41,985 nt of DNA from Sphingobacterium sp. T2 (GTDB lineage Bacteria > Bacteroidota > Bacteroidia > Sphingobacteriales > Sphingobacteriaceae). Positions 27,596 to 37,073 of the stretch are shown here, piece after piece (the stretch's first letter is position 1; every line of letters starts with the position of its first letter). Made by a program: the position numbers and the translations under genes. The DNA is taken from the NCBI RefSeq assembly GCF_000814685.1, contig NZ_JXAC01000006.1, positions 1 to 41,985 on the forward strand, given 5' to 3'. A model generated the notes under the pieces. It saw only the letters and a program-made list of their open reading frames with translations, was not told the origin of the DNA and did not search any database.

Positions 27596-28357
27596 ATGAA
27601 AAAATTATCCTATTTGGCACTAAGCATCGCGGCTCTACCTCTGCTGTCAGGTTGTGAGGCTATGAGCCAGATGGCCAGCACCTTGCCGCAAGCTACCCCT
27701 GGCACTACAGCAAAAGGTTCTACGATAAGCCAAACAGAAGCTGTCAGCGGAATCAAGCAAGCCCTAAACAATGGCCTTCAAAACAGCATAAAAACCTTAT
27801 CCGCAACAAACGGTTTCTTTGGAGACGCCGTAGTGAAAATCTTGATGCCTCAAGAAGCACAAAAGGTAGAACAGGCCTTGCGCTCCGTAGGTATGGGCAA
27901 GCTGGTGGACAACTTTATCTTGAGTCTAAACCGTGCTGCAGAATCGGCAGTAAAGGAAGCTGCTCCCGTTTTTGTCAATGCTTTGACCAAAATGACAGTA
28001 ACCGACGCCTTCAACATCTTGTTAGGACCCCAGCAAGATGCAGCGACAACCTTCTTCAAACGCACCACCTCCAACGAGCTCACACAGAAGTTTAGCCCTA
28101 TAGTGGAGGCAGCCTTGGGAAAAAATAATGTAAGCACTTACTGGACACAGCTTACAACAGCGTACAACAACCTCCCTATCGCCACGACGAAAGTAGAGAC
28201 AAACCTCAACGCTTACGTCACCCAAAAAGCCATTGACGGCCTTTTTGTGAAAGTCGCCGATGAAGAACTAAAAATCAGACAAAATATAGGTGGTTCACGC
28301 AATTCCAGCATCCTGCAAAACGTTTTCGGATGGGTGGACCAACAAAAACAAAAATAA
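27596..28357 (+). CDS. DUF4197 lipoprotein
   Basis: A 253-residue lipoprotein with lipobox LLSGC (Cys at 20). The rest is helical: AVSGIKQALNNGLQNSIKTL, GFFGDAVVKILMPQEAQKVE, FILSLNRAAESAVKEAAPVF and the end ILQNVFGWVDQQKQK, all typical of DUF4197, a periplasm-facing family of unknown function. It lies 41 nt after the EEP gene with its own -7 element. Confidence 0.85.
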   Translation: MKKLSYLALSIAALPLLSGCEAMSQMASTLPQATPGTTAKGSTISQTEAVSGIKQALNNGLQNSIKTLSATNGFFGDAVVKILMPQEAQKVEQALRSVGMGKLVDNFILSLNRAAESAVKEAAPVFVNALTKMTVTDAFNILLGPQQDAATTFFKRTTSNELTQKFSPIVEAALGKNNVSTYWTQLTTAYNNLPIATTKVETNLNAYVTQKAIDGLFVKVADEELKIRQNIGGSRNSSILQNVFGWVDQQKQK

Positions 28358-28366
28358 TTTCTTAGA

Positions 28367-28390
28367 GAAGAGTTGCTCTTCCCTTTGTTT
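28367..28390 (+). terminator. Possible weak terminator after DUF4197 gene
   Basis: GAAGAG and CTCTTC form a short stem around TTG, followed by a broken T tract. The stem is only 6 bp, so the call is tentative. Confidence 0.35.
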
Positions 28391-28436
28391 TCCCATTTCT
28401 TGACACTAACGATACGCTAGGGAGTATTTCTTTTCC

Positions 28437-28444
28437 TACATTTG
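28437..28444 (+). promoter_or_regulatory. -7 element for pepT
   Basis: TACATTTG matches TAnnTTTG and lies 19 nt before the pepT ATG. Confidence 0.4.
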
Positions 28445-28463
28445 TAAAGCAATAATTTAAAAG

Positions 28464-29726
28464 ATGGATTTTTCTGTTATCAATGATATAAAAGATATGT
28501 CTGTTGCAGAGCGCTTTATGCGTTACGTGCAAATAGATACGCAATCGGATCCTAATTCTGCTACTTTCCCTTCTACAGCTAAACAGCTGAACCTTAGCAA
28601 AATGTTAGTGGAGGAGCTTACAGCTTTGGGAGCAAAAGACGTAGAACTAGATGAAAATGGATATGTCTATGCGACAATCCCTTCCAATACGGATAAAAAC
28701 GTTCCGGCAATATGTTTCTGTTCACATGTGGACACCTCTCCTGACTGCTCGGGAAAAGACGTAAAACCTATCGTGCACCGCAATTACCAAGGTCAGGATA
28801 TCGTACTTCCCGATGATAAGAGCGTGGTTATCCGTTACGCCGAACATAAAGACCTTGCCGAACAAATCGGCAACGACATCATTACGGCCTCAGGCACTAC
28901 GCTGCTAGGTGCTGACGACAAGGCTGGCGTGGCAGAAATCATGGAAGCCGCAAAAATATTGCTGCAAAACCCTCATATAAAACACGGTGACATCAAAATC
29001 CTCTTCACTCCGGATGAAGAGATAGGACGTGGTGTCGACTTCGTTAATCTCGAACGTGTGGGTGCAAAGTTCGCCTATACGATGGATGGTGAGAAAGCCG
29101 GCACCATAGAAGATGAAACATTTTCGGCGGATGCCGTCACATTGACCATACATGGTGTTTCGGTACATCCCGGCTTTGCTAAAGGGAAAATGCAAAGCGC
29201 CATTAAAATTGCAGCAAAAATCATTGAAGCGCTGCCAAAAGATCGTCTATCGCCGGAAAGTACTTCCGATAAAGAAGGATTTATACACCCTACCAATATC
29301 TCGGGATCGGTAGAGAAAGCTACGATAAACTTTATCGTCCGGGATCATGTGACTGCCAACCTGGCACGCCATGAAGCAGAACTGGAAAGCATAGCCCAAA
29401 AGATTTTAGCACAATATCCGGGCTGTTCCTATACATTCGAAACAAAAGAGCAGTACCGCAATATGAAAGAAGTGCTGGATCAATATCCGGAAATCATGGA
29501 AATAGGGCTTGAAGCTATCAGAAGAGCAGGCATGACACCCGAACGTCGCAGTATACGCGGAGGCACCGACGGCTCACGCCTCTCATTTATGGGTTTACCT
29601 TGTCCTAACATCTTCGCTGGTGGACATGCCTTCCACGGAAAAATGGAATGGGTAAGTATCCAAGATATGGAAAAAGCCGTAAAAACAATACTGCATATCG
29701 CTGCACTTTGGGAAGAAAGAGCTTAA
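28464..29726 (+). CDS. pepT: Peptidase T (tripeptidase)
   Basis: A cytosolic M20 di-zinc aminopeptidase that removes the N-terminal residue of tripeptides. It is intact, 420 residues. Metal and catalytic residues are in place: H88 and D90 in FCSHVDTS, bridging D151 in LLGADDKAG, E185-E186 in FTPDEEIGRG, D208 in YTMDGE and a C-terminal His in FAGGHAFHGKMEW. The substrate-binding RGGTDGSRLSFMG is also present. It has its own -7 element and is followed 10 nt later by a nitroreductase gene. Confidence 0.96.
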   Translation: MDFSVINDIKDMSVAERFMRYVQIDTQSDPNSATFPSTAKQLNLSKMLVEELTALGAKDVELDENGYVYATIPSNTDKNVPAICFCSHVDTSPDCSGKDVKPIVHRNYQGQDIVLPDDKSVVIRYAEHKDLAEQIGNDIITASGTTLLGADDKAGVAEIMEAAKILLQNPHIKHGDIKILFTPDEEIGRGVDFVNLERVGAKFAYTMDGEKAGTIEDETFSADAVTLTIHGVSVHPGFAKGKMQSAIKIAAKIIEALPKDRLSPESTSDKEGFIHPTNISGSVEKATINFIVRDHVTANLARHEAELESIAQKILAQYPGCSYTFETKEQYRNMKEVLDQYPEIMEIGLEAIRRAGMTPERRSIRGGTDGSRLSFMGLPCPNIFAGGHAFHGKMEWVSIQDMEKAVKTILHIAALWEERA

Positions 29727-29736
29727 ATAATATACT

Positions 29737-30300
29737 ATGTCAAACGAAGTTTTAAATGCAATAAAATTCCGTAGAACTGTATCACAAAACAGTTTTACAG
29801 ATCAAGATATTTCCAAGGAGGATATCCTCACCATCTTGGAAGCTGCAAATGCAGCACCAACACATAAACGTACTCAACCGTGGCGGTTTGTCATCTTCCG
29901 CAAGGAAGGTCTTCAACGTTTGGGAAATGAGCTGGCACGCATCTACAGACAGGTTACCCCTGCCGATAAATACACAGAGCAGGGAGAACAAAACATGGCT
30001 AAGAAGGCAACCATGTCAAACGTGGCCATAGCCATCATCGTCAACTACACTGGAGATGTGCCTGAGTGGGAAGAGTTGGCAGCCACAGCTTGTGCTGTAC
30101 AGAATATATGGCTATCAGCACATTCCTTAGGAATAGGTGGTTACTGGGCAACACCTGGACTTATCAACCACTTAGGAGAATTCCTAAGACTTAAAGAAAA
30201 CCAGAAATGTATAGGTATCTTCTATATGGGACACCACAATATGGACACTCGTGAGCCCGTACGCGGAAGTATAGAAGATAAGATCCGCTGGGAAGAATAA
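29737..30300 (+). CDS. Nitroreductase-family FMN oxidoreductase
   Basis: A 187-residue NAD(P)H-dependent flavoprotein. Family hallmarks: FRRTVSQNSF (FMN phosphate-binding Arg), AANAAPTHKRTQPWRFVIF, TACAVQNIWLSAHSLGIGGY and IGIFYMGH. The physiological substrate is not known; members reduce quinones, nitro compounds or flavins. It probably shares the pepT transcript, which ends at the long inverted repeat. Confidence 0.9.
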   Translation: MSNEVLNAIKFRRTVSQNSFTDQDISKEDILTILEAANAAPTHKRTQPWRFVIFRKEGLQRLGNELARIYRQVTPADKYTEQGEQNMAKKATMSNVAIAIIVNYTGDVPEWEELAATACAVQNIWLSAHSLGIGGYWATPGLINHLGEFLRLKENQKCIGIFYMGHHNMDTREPVRGSIEDKIRWEE

Positions 30301-30302
30301 TA

Positions 30303-30361
30303 AGAAATGTCATTTCGAGTACGTATAGGAATATTACCTATACGCTTGAAATGACATTTCT
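30303..30361. terminator. Long inverted repeat, bidirectional terminator or REP-like element
   Basis: AGAAATGTCATTTC (30303-30316) pairs with GAAATGACATTTCT (30348-30361), and inside it CGTATAGG pairs with CCTATACG around a 7-nt loop. Only a few bases between the stems fail to pair. It separates the nitroreductase and the convergent anti-sigma-like gene, whose stop codon touches the right arm. The arms are far longer than in the other terminators here. Confidence 0.8.
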
Positions 30362-30983
30362 ACTTTTTGGCATTGACCTTCAGAGAGAATACAGCTTCCT
30401 TACCCTTCCATTCCTCCTCTTCAAAAATTTGATTTAGCAGCCCATTTCTCACGTTAGAAACTGTAAGCTTCCCTCTCTCATCAAAAAGTAAGCGAACATG
30501 CTTCTCTCCCTCCTCAACAATATTATTTTCTAACCCTTTAGCAATACGTCCTTCAAGATGCTGCCACCCTTGCACCGGCTGGGCGTCACCGGCAGAAGGT
30601 ATAACCTGTACCACATACTCTTTGACCGACATAATCTCTACTTCCGTCAAGTCCGCCGTATTTTGGTTAGGTAGATATCGCATCAATATCAAGATACAAA
30701 CTATCAAAAACATAACACCGGCAGCCATACCCACAGCAAGGCGCTGCCAGCTATAGAAGCGCTTGCTGCGTTCCCCAGCCAAGGAGTCTACACGCGCGGC
30801 AAGCCGCTGCTGCAGCAAACTCAGCTGCTTGGCATCTACTCCCTGCTGCATCCTATACCCGTCTATCGCATCCTGCAAAAAAGGGTCTTCCAATGCCTCG
30901 CGTTCTAACGCATGCATCTCCTCCCGACTCATCAAGTCGTGGATGTAATTGTGAATACGAGATAATTGGTAGTTATTTTCCAT
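30360..30983 (-). CDS. Single-TM protein coupled to ECF sigma factor (probable anti-sigma)
   Basis: A 207-residue protein. The cytosolic N-terminus (about 1-80) includes IHDLMSREEMHALEREALED, then a TM segment (LAVGMAAGVMFLIVCILILM) and a periplasmic domain of about 110 residues. The C-terminal part HVRLLFDERGKLTVSNVRNG weakly resembles TonB C-terminal domains. The start overlaps the sigma gene by 11 nt, the usual arrangement of sigma and membrane anti-sigma genes. No zinc-binding ZAS motif is visible, so the anti-sigma role is inferred from context. Confidence 0.65.
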   Translation of the reverse strand: MENNYQLSRIHNYIHDLMSREEMHALEREALEDPFLQDAIDGYRMQQGVDAKQLSLLQQRLAARVDSLAGERSKRFYSWQRLAVGMAAGVMFLIVCILILMRYLPNQNTADLTEVEIMSVKEYVVQVIPSAGDAQPVQGWQHLEGRIAKGLENNIVEEGEKHVRLLFDERGKLTVSNVRNGLLNQIFEEEEWKGKEAVFSLKVNAKK

Positions 30984-31523
30984 GTTTTCTGTTCTCCATA
31001 CATATTTTGAGGTTGCGCTTGCCATTCTGGATGGCACTCTTCACCTTCCCTAAGTCCAACCCCGTCTCCTCGGCTATATCCTTATTAACATTTTTGCTCT
31101 AGGTAAGAAAAGACGTACGCAACGCTGCTGATCCGCATTCAACATTTCAAGACAATATTCCAGCATTTCAAAATCATGCTCTTCCCATTTTGTCTCCCCC
31201 TCAGCACTTAGCTTTCTCTCGCTTTCATAAAGGTTATCTTCAATATCTACCTGCTCAAACCTTTTGTCTTTACGTAGCTGCATTAGACAAAAGTTTTTAG
31301 CATATACATAAAGCCAGCTTTTAAAACTTTTTACTTCGTGTGTCCTTAACTTATCTATTAACTCTTCAAAAATTTGCATCACCGCATCCTGACTGCGCTC
31401 GGCATCCTGCAGATACTTATAACACACACCGTAAAGCAACGACATATAAGGAGCATACAGCTTGCCCAACACTTCTACACTTCCTGTAGCACGGTATCTG
31501 TCCAATAACTCCTTTTCGCTCAT
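30973..31523 (-). CDS. ECF-type RNA polymerase sigma factor (two frameshifts)
   Basis: Region 2 reads LGKLYAPYMSLLYGVCYKYL, SQDAVMQIFEELIDKL and KSFKSWLYVYAKNFCLMQLR. Region 4 starts LEMLNADQQRCVRLF; it then breaks, and with extra bases near 31104-31105 and 31084-31088 removed continues as CYKDIAEETGLDLGKVKSAI, a standard HTH. Repaired length is 182 residues. It lies 49 nt downstream of the YeiH-type exporter on the same strand and overlaps the single-TM partner. It may govern the operon it ends, or be read by a promoter of its own. Confidence 0.87.
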
Positions 31524-31572
31524 ATATGCTTTATGTATTATGAAGATGTCCCAACATGGCTATTTCCATAAA

Positions 31573-32826
31573 TTATCTAAACAAAATTAGCGCCACAAGA
31601 AGCGTAATGACAATATTAAAAGACTGCGCTATCAAAAACGCATATAAAGGCTTTTTGTTGCTTTGTTGAAACAGATCCTTGAAGTTTGTCTCCAGACCTA
31701 TAGAGGTAAAGGCCAGCACAAACCAAAGATTTTGTAGACTCTTCAGGCTGTCTTTAACCTGATTCGTAGTCTCCGGAGAGATTACGAAGGAGAAAAGTAA
31801 GGAGGCAAAGACAAACCCCAAAACAAACTTGGGAAAACGTTCCCAGATTACACGCAAGGTAGGTTTATCTTTCTTCGTCTCCTCGTCCACAGACTTAGAA
31901 TAAGTCCAATAGATACTGATGGCAAAGGCTGCTATTCCCAACAACACATTTTGAGAAAACTTCACTATAGTACTAATCTTCAAAGCTTCATCTCCTACCA
32001 AAGAGCCGGAAGCCACTACAGCTCCCGTAGTATCTATGGAACCTCCCAACCACGCTCCTGTCACTGCCTCGGATAGCCCCATCCATTCTGCTAGGTATGG
32101 CATTCCTATCATCATAGGTATCGCTGTTATAAGCACCAAAGAAATAACATAGGATAGTTTCTTGCTGTCCCCCTTTATAGCTCCGGAAGTAGCAATAGCT
32201 GCCGACACGCCACAAATAGATACAGCACTAGCCAACATCAGAGACATCTCCTTGTCTATCTTTAGCTTCTTACATACCCAAAAGGCGAAATACCATACCG
32301 AAAGCACTACCACTAGCGCCTGTATCAATCCCAAAGCCCCGGCTTTCAAAATATCCCCAAAGATGACTGTAGTGCCCAACAGGACCAACCCTATCTTAAC
32401 ATACATCTCCGTGTTGAGAGCCTCCCTAAACCAAGAAGGCAAAGAAAAAATATTACTAATAAGCAGCCCTATGGCCAAAGCAAAGATGACAGCTTCCAAA
32501 TTATAATCTTTCACTGTACTGTTTCCTGCCAGCAACAAGGCTAACACCGTCAGCACCGCTACCGAAGGAAACACTACAAGCAAAGATTTTACCGACTTAC
32601 CAAGCAATATAGCCCCAAGCAGTGCTATGGCATATACTGCTCCAAACTGAGTAAGTAAGTTGATGATGTTTTGAGCCGAAAAAATCTTCTCACTTAATTC
32701 TGTCCAGGAGGACCAACTGAAGGTAGGCTTCGGAACGATAATTCCTGCCAAAGCTAAAAAAATCGTTCCCAACCCCAAGATGACAACAACCCAATCTTCT
32801 GTAATGACAATCTTCTTTTCTGACAT
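31573..32826 (-). CDS. YeiH/UPF0324-family putative sulfate exporter
   Basis: A 417-residue inner-membrane protein with about eleven TM segments. Family motifs: CGVSAAIATSGAIKGD, MPYLAEWMGLS, GAWLGGSIDTTGAVVASGS and KFSQNVLLGIAAF. Family members are annotated as putative sulfate exporters, partly because they occur with sulfonate or sulfite metabolism genes; direct evidence is thin. It is the last metabolic gene of a run that includes a sulfite dehydrogenase, which fits sulfate export. It starts 3 nt after the SDR gene. Confidence 0.85.
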   Translation of the reverse strand: MSEKKIVITEDWVVVILGLGTIFLALAGIIVPKPTFSWSSWTELSEKIFSAQNIINLLTQFGAVYAIALLGAILLGKSVKSLLVVFPSVAVLTVLALLLAGNSTVKDYNLEAVIFALAIGLLISNIFSLPSWFREALNTEMYVKIGLVLLGTTVIFGDILKAGALGLIQALVVVLSVWYFAFWVCKKLKIDKEMSLMLASAVSICGVSAAIATSGAIKGDSKKLSYVISLVLITAIPMMIGMPYLAEWMGLSEAVTGAWLGGSIDTTGAVVASGSLVGDEALKISTIVKFSQNVLLGIAAFAISIYWTYSKSVDEETKKDKPTLRVIWERFPKFVLGFVFASLLFSFVISPETTNQVKDSLKSLQNLWFVLAFTSIGLETNFKDLFQQSNKKPLYAFLIAQSFNIVITLLVALILFR

Positions 32827-32829
32827 AAT

Positions 32830-33750
32830 TTAGTGTATATGTTTAGTTAGTTCTAAAAATGCTTCTTTAATCGTTGGAAATTTAAAAACAAACCCTTCAC
32901 GTACTGCTCTGCTGGAAGATACTGCATTAGTCTGTAAAATCATGTCGCTCTCTACCCCCTTAAAGTAGGCACCAACTTTGGCTAGAAAGGCCGGCAAAGG
33001 CAGTCCAAAAGAAATTTTATTAGCACGTTGCAGTTCCTTCATGAAGATTTTATTGCTTACCGGCAGAGGAACACAAGCATGATAGAGCGACGACGGATCC
33101 CGATGATGGATAATCCATAGCACCAAATTTATTAGGTCCACCTCATGGATCCAGCTTATCAACTGTTTTCCGTTTCCCGCCTTACCCCCCAATCCGAATC
33201 TTGTCAGCAGATTCAATTCCTTGAACATGCCAAAATCCTTGGACAACACGGGACTCAGCCGCAAACAAACCTGCCTTGTGGCGGGCAAGTGGAACATAAA
33301 AAAAGTCTTTTCCCATTCCTTGACAAGGTTGGCTAAGAAAGTATCTGCAAAACGAGTGCTCTCCTCATCGCTAAGCTGCTCAAGGCCCTCAAAAATAGAA
33401 GTTCCGGAAATGTTTATCCATAATCGCGGAGGTTCTTTCAATCCTCGAATGGCCTCTCCCAAGATGTATGTAGGCTTTATGCGTGAAGAGGTTAACGTCC
33501 TTCTGTTCTTCTCGGTAAACCTACATTGGATACTTTGCCCTGAAAGATTGATTAAAGTATCGCTCCCTTCCAATACCGACATCCATTCCCCCAACTGTTC
33601 ACCATCCCAAAGCACGTAAGAGAGGTTCTGGCGGTTGGAAGATTTAGTCGTGCGACTCAGTATAATGACTTCATAACCTTGCCTCAGAAGCTCCTCACTG
33701 AGCACTCTGCCGACGTTCCCTGTACCTCCGGCCAATATTATCTTTTTCAT
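32830..33750 (-). CDS. TIGR01777-family SDR/epimerase-like protein
   Basis: A 306-residue extended SDR with the Rossmann signature GGTGNVGRVL at the N-terminus, then LINLSGQSI, RIKPTYILGEAI and VCLRLSPVLSKDFG, and a C-terminal DUF1731-like end (AFLAKVGAYFKGVESDMILQ, VREGFVFKFPTI). Members are YfcH-like, with no agreed substrate. The start at 33750 is 1 nt after the upstream stop; an in-frame codon nine residues earlier would overlap that gene. Its part in this operon is unclear. Confidence 0.88.
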   Translation of the reverse strand: MKKIILAGGTGNVGRVLSEELLRQGYEVIILSRTTKSSNRQNLSYVLWDGEQLGEWMSVLEGSDTLINLSGQSIQCRFTEKNRRTLTSSRIKPTYILGEAIRGLKEPPRLWINISGTSIFEGLEQLSDEESTRFADTFLANLVKEWEKTFFMFHLPATRQVCLRLSPVLSKDFGMFKELNLLTRFGLGGKAGNGKQLISWIHEVDLINLVLWIIHHRDPSSLYHACVPLPVSNKIFMKELQRANKISFGLPLPAFLAKVGAYFKGVESDMILQTNAVSSSRAVREGFVFKFPTIKEAFLELTKHIH

Positions 33751-33751
33751 A

Positions 33752-35189
33752 TTAAGGCAAATTAATGATGATACCAAAATGATCTTTTAGTGCTGTTCGT
33801 GCAGCATGAAATCCACACATACCATGAACACCTCCTCCGGGAGGGGTGGCTGACGAACATATGTATACCGAACTGTCCGCAGTGCGGTAAGGTGTCAACG
33901 AGCGTGTCGGTCGTGTATAGAGCTGACCTATATCCATTATACCACCATTAATGTCTCCTCCTATGTAGTTGGGATTGTAGGCTTCCAACGCCTTAGGGCC
34001 GTACGTATGGCGTGCCAAAATAGTATCCTTAAAGCCAGGAGCAAAACGCTCGATCTGATTTTCAATAATGTCGGTGTAATCATATTCTGTTCCATTGGGA
34101 ACGTGACAGTAAGCCCATCCTGTATGTTTGCGTTCTGGAGCCCTACTTCGGTCAAACAGACTTTGTTGGGCAAAAAGCACAAAAGGGCGATCCACAACCT
34201 TTCCAGCGTGAGCTTCACGCTCCGCACGGGCAACATCAGCAAAAGTATTGCCTATGTGTACTGTGGCTGCCTGTCTCGCTCGTAAGTCCGTAAAGGGAGT
34301 AGGCTCCGACAAGGCCCAATCCACCTTAAACACCCCCATCCCTTGTCTATATTTCCTGAGTTGACGCTCATAAGAGGATGTAAAATTCAAACCCTTGATG
34401 GAAAGTATCTGCTTAGGGGTGAGATCTAGAATAAGAAGTCGATGATCGGGTAGTGCGGCACGGTCCTTCACCCACACCTCTGTCTGAATCTCTCCTCCCA
34501 ACTTGAGGTAATAGGTCGCTAAGGCATCAGCTATGCTCCTGAGATCCCCCGACAGGAATAGCCCAACCAAACCTATGCCCTACCGCCATCAACACCATCC
34601 CTATGGCCGACGTGGTCCAGTTGCTGAGCGGTTGAATACCGTGGGCCGCCATGCCTGCCCACAAAGCTTTAGCTCTCTCCGTCTTAAATCGTGAAGCGAC
34701 CCATGAGGCAGGTAGCACAGCCTTCCATCCAAACGATGCCAACAGTATAGGATCCTTCGGAAACCGTAGAGGACCCATTGTATCTTCTGCTAATATTTCC
34801 CAGCGGTCTACAACATCTTGTATGAGGCTACGGTAGAGCTTCCCATCATCACCAAGCTGTTGTATGGTCTCTTCCAGATTTCTGGATAGCACGGCCCCGG
34901 TTTCCCTTAATAGGGGATGAGCCGCCTCATATCTGGCAAAGGTGAAAGACAACCCATACTCCTCTAAAGGTAAAGACCGCATGAAAGGAGATGCCATAGC
35001 CATGGGATGTATAGCCGAACAGACGTCATGCTTATACCCCGACAGGGTAAGTTCTTTCGTGCGCAGCCCCCCTCCTATGGTGTCCGAACCCTCGACAAGC
35101 AATGTCGATAGCCCTTGCTGCTGCAAGGTTATTGCAGCTGCAAGTCCATTGGGGCCACTGCCCACTATGACCGCATCGTATTTTGCCAT
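33752..35189 (-). CDS. FAD-dependent oxidoreductase, phytoene-desaturase-like (frameshifted)
   Basis: An amine-oxidase/phytoene-dehydrogenase fold flavoprotein. The N-terminus has the FAD Rossmann motif VIVGSGPNGLAAAITL, then the Glu of the ribose-binding VEGSDTIGGGLRT; the C-terminus has SSVYICSSATPPGGGVHGM, the second FAD signature. One extra base at 34538-34539 breaks the frame; without it WAIPVGGSQ continues SIADALATYYLKLGGEI and the protein is 478 residues. No signal peptide, so cytosolic. It lies between the sulfite dehydrogenase and SDR genes. Members often act in carotenoid or retinoid chemistry, but nothing here supports that role. Confidence 0.85.
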
Positions 35190-35211
35190 TATATAAAAAT
35201 AATCAAATTCT

Positions 35212-36460
35212 TCATTTTATATCTTTTACGTCAGCCAAGAAAACTTCTCCTGACTTTTCTATATCCCAACCCACTATAGGATTGAAATGATTGCCTCCTT
35301 TTGAGTCTCTAGCTTTCACCAGTTGGCTATAGGTGGGCTGAATATATCCTGTTTCGTCAATGGCCTTGCTTAGGATACGAGTAGGTTTTCCATCCCAGTT
35401 CCACATGTATCGAAAAGCGGTATGTGCTTTCTCCAGAACAGGTCCCTGCAAGTGCGCCTCATTCCACTTACGACCATTATCCGTACTTATGAGCACCTTT
35501 TTTATTTTTCCTCTTCCACTCCAGGCAATGCCCCTTATTTCGTGCCATCCTTTTTCTATCTTTTTATGGATAGGCAGGATAGGTTATAATAGATCGCGCA
35601 TCCATGACAAGGCTGAACATCCTGATCTTACCCTTTGCTATCTTTTCTGTGTACTTTGATGTTTCTTCCCTTGTCATAAAAGGCTTTTCAGAAAGTTCTA
35701 TTCTCCTCAGCCATTTTATCTGTGTATTTCCTTCGAACCCCGGAATCACTAATCGCATAGGGTAGCCTTGCTGCGGTCGTATCGGCTCTCCATTCTGTGC
35801 ATAAGCTATCATCGCTTCTGCCAAAGCTTCTTTGAGCGGTACACTACGGGCCATCAAAGCGCCATCTGCTCCCTCAGCAAGAAACCATTCCGCTTGAGGC
35901 TTAATACCGGCTTCCTCAAGGATGGTAGAGAGTAACACCCCGGTCCATTCACTCTGGCTGGTAAGCCCACAAACTTCCTGTGGTGTCATTTCCCTTTTTC
36001 CATATCTAAAATTCCCCGAACATTCTATAAAACAAATGCGTGTTACCGAAGGATATCTTTTTAAATCTTTCAGCTTCAACACCAAAGGTTGTTCTACCAA
36101 GCCGTGAATGAGGAGCTCGTGCTTTTCTGGATCTATTTCCGGTATTCCGGCATGATGCCTTTCGAAGTGAAGATCTGAAGGTGTAATGGTGCCATACAGA
36201 TCCTGAAGTGGTGTACGGGCCGCTGTTGTCGATGTAATCTTCTGCAGACGTTCATATTTAGAGCGATAACCTGCCTTATCAGGGCCACGCCCCTGCACCT
36301 TCGAGGGATCCAACACAATTTTGGTGTCCTTGTCTGGTTCGATGATTCGGTTGTTCCACATTTTTACCACTACAAAAGCTACTGCTACGCCCAGCAGAAC
36401 ACCCACCATCCAACGCTTAAAAAGCCTTCTCCAATATACTTTTGTGTCCATTCTAATCAT
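35212..36460 (-). CDS. SoxC-like molybdopterin sulfite dehydrogenase (frameshifted)
   Basis: A sulfite-oxidase-family enzyme that oxidises sulfite to sulfate in the periplasm. The start holds a twin-arginine-like RRLFK (11-15) and a hydrophobic anchor (about 17-34). The Moco domain has the ligand Cys in FIECSGN (C147), SEWTGVLLSTILEEAGI, then RPQQGYPMRLVIPGFEGNTQ and IKWLRRIEL, which are typical of SoxC. The dimerisation domain follows, with IRGIAWSGRGKIKKVLISTD. One extra C at 35568-35569 breaks the join; repaired length is 415. The cytochrome c gene ends 1 nt upstream, which matches SoxCD or SorAB pairs. Confidence 0.9.
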
Positions 36461-36461
36461 A

Positions 36462-37073
36462 TTATTTGATTTCGTTTCCTCCTCTACGGTCGTCCAGCAC
36501 AAAACGAGACTTTGCAGGCATCTCGATCTGGGGAAGGGTATTGGCATTCACAGGATATTCTTCCTCAATAATCTTATTCCGATATAAAAGGTAGGCAGTC
36601 ACATCATAGACCTCTTGGTCACTAAGGGAGCCGGGAGCATTGAAAGGCATAGCTCTGCGCACATAATCGAATATTGTTGTAGCATAAGGCCAATAATTAC
36701 CAATGGTATTGCGCTTGGAAGTGTCTGTAACGACAAGTTGATCATATGGTCCTTCATGACCGTTTTTGCCATGGCAGGAAGCACATTTAGCCAAATAAAT
36801 TTCCTTTCCTCTGCTCGCTAGTCCCTCTCCTTTTGGCAACCTCTCCCCCTGCGGATTGACATCGATATCCCATTTTTTTATCCTTTCCTTGGAAGCTTGC
36901 CTGCCAATACCGAACTTTTGAGGCCATGTTTTCTGATAAAGGTCCAGATTTTCTTTCCACTCTCCTTCTCCGGAAGGAGCAGCATAAGATACATTCTCTG
37001 CTTGCCGGTCTGAACAGCTTATCGCCAAAAGTAATGCCCCTACGACAAACAAGAACGAAGATATCTTATTCAT
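36462..37073 (-). CDS. Lipoprotein c-type cytochrome, electron acceptor of the SoxC-like enzyme
   Basis: A 203-residue monohaem cytochrome c. Signal peptide with lipobox LLAISC (C20), haem-binding CASCH (C97, C100, H101) and probable axial Met in RRAMPFNAPG (M142). The C-terminal DVTAYLLYRNKIIEEEYPVN is typical of SoxD/SorB-like cytochromes. It likely takes electrons from the sulfite dehydrogenase encoded directly downstream. I chose the ATG at 37073, which overlaps the upstream stop (ATGAATAA); an alternative start lies 4 codons earlier. Confidence 0.92.
   Translation of the reverse strand: MNKISSFLFVVGALLLAISCSDRQAENVSYAAPSGEGEWKENLDLYQKTWPQKFGIGRQASKERIKKWDIDVNPQGERLPKGEGLASRGKEIYLAKCASCHGKNGHEGPYDQLVVTDTSKRNTIGNYWPYATTIFDYVRRAMPFNAPGSLSDQEVYDVTAYLLYRNKIIEEEYPVNANTLPQIEMPAKSRFVLDDRRGGNEIK

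Noticed and set aside
33752-35189. Carotenoid cluster around the phytoene-desaturase-like protein
   Set aside because: No phytoene synthase, cyclase or geranylgeranyl synthase gene lies nearby; the family is broad.
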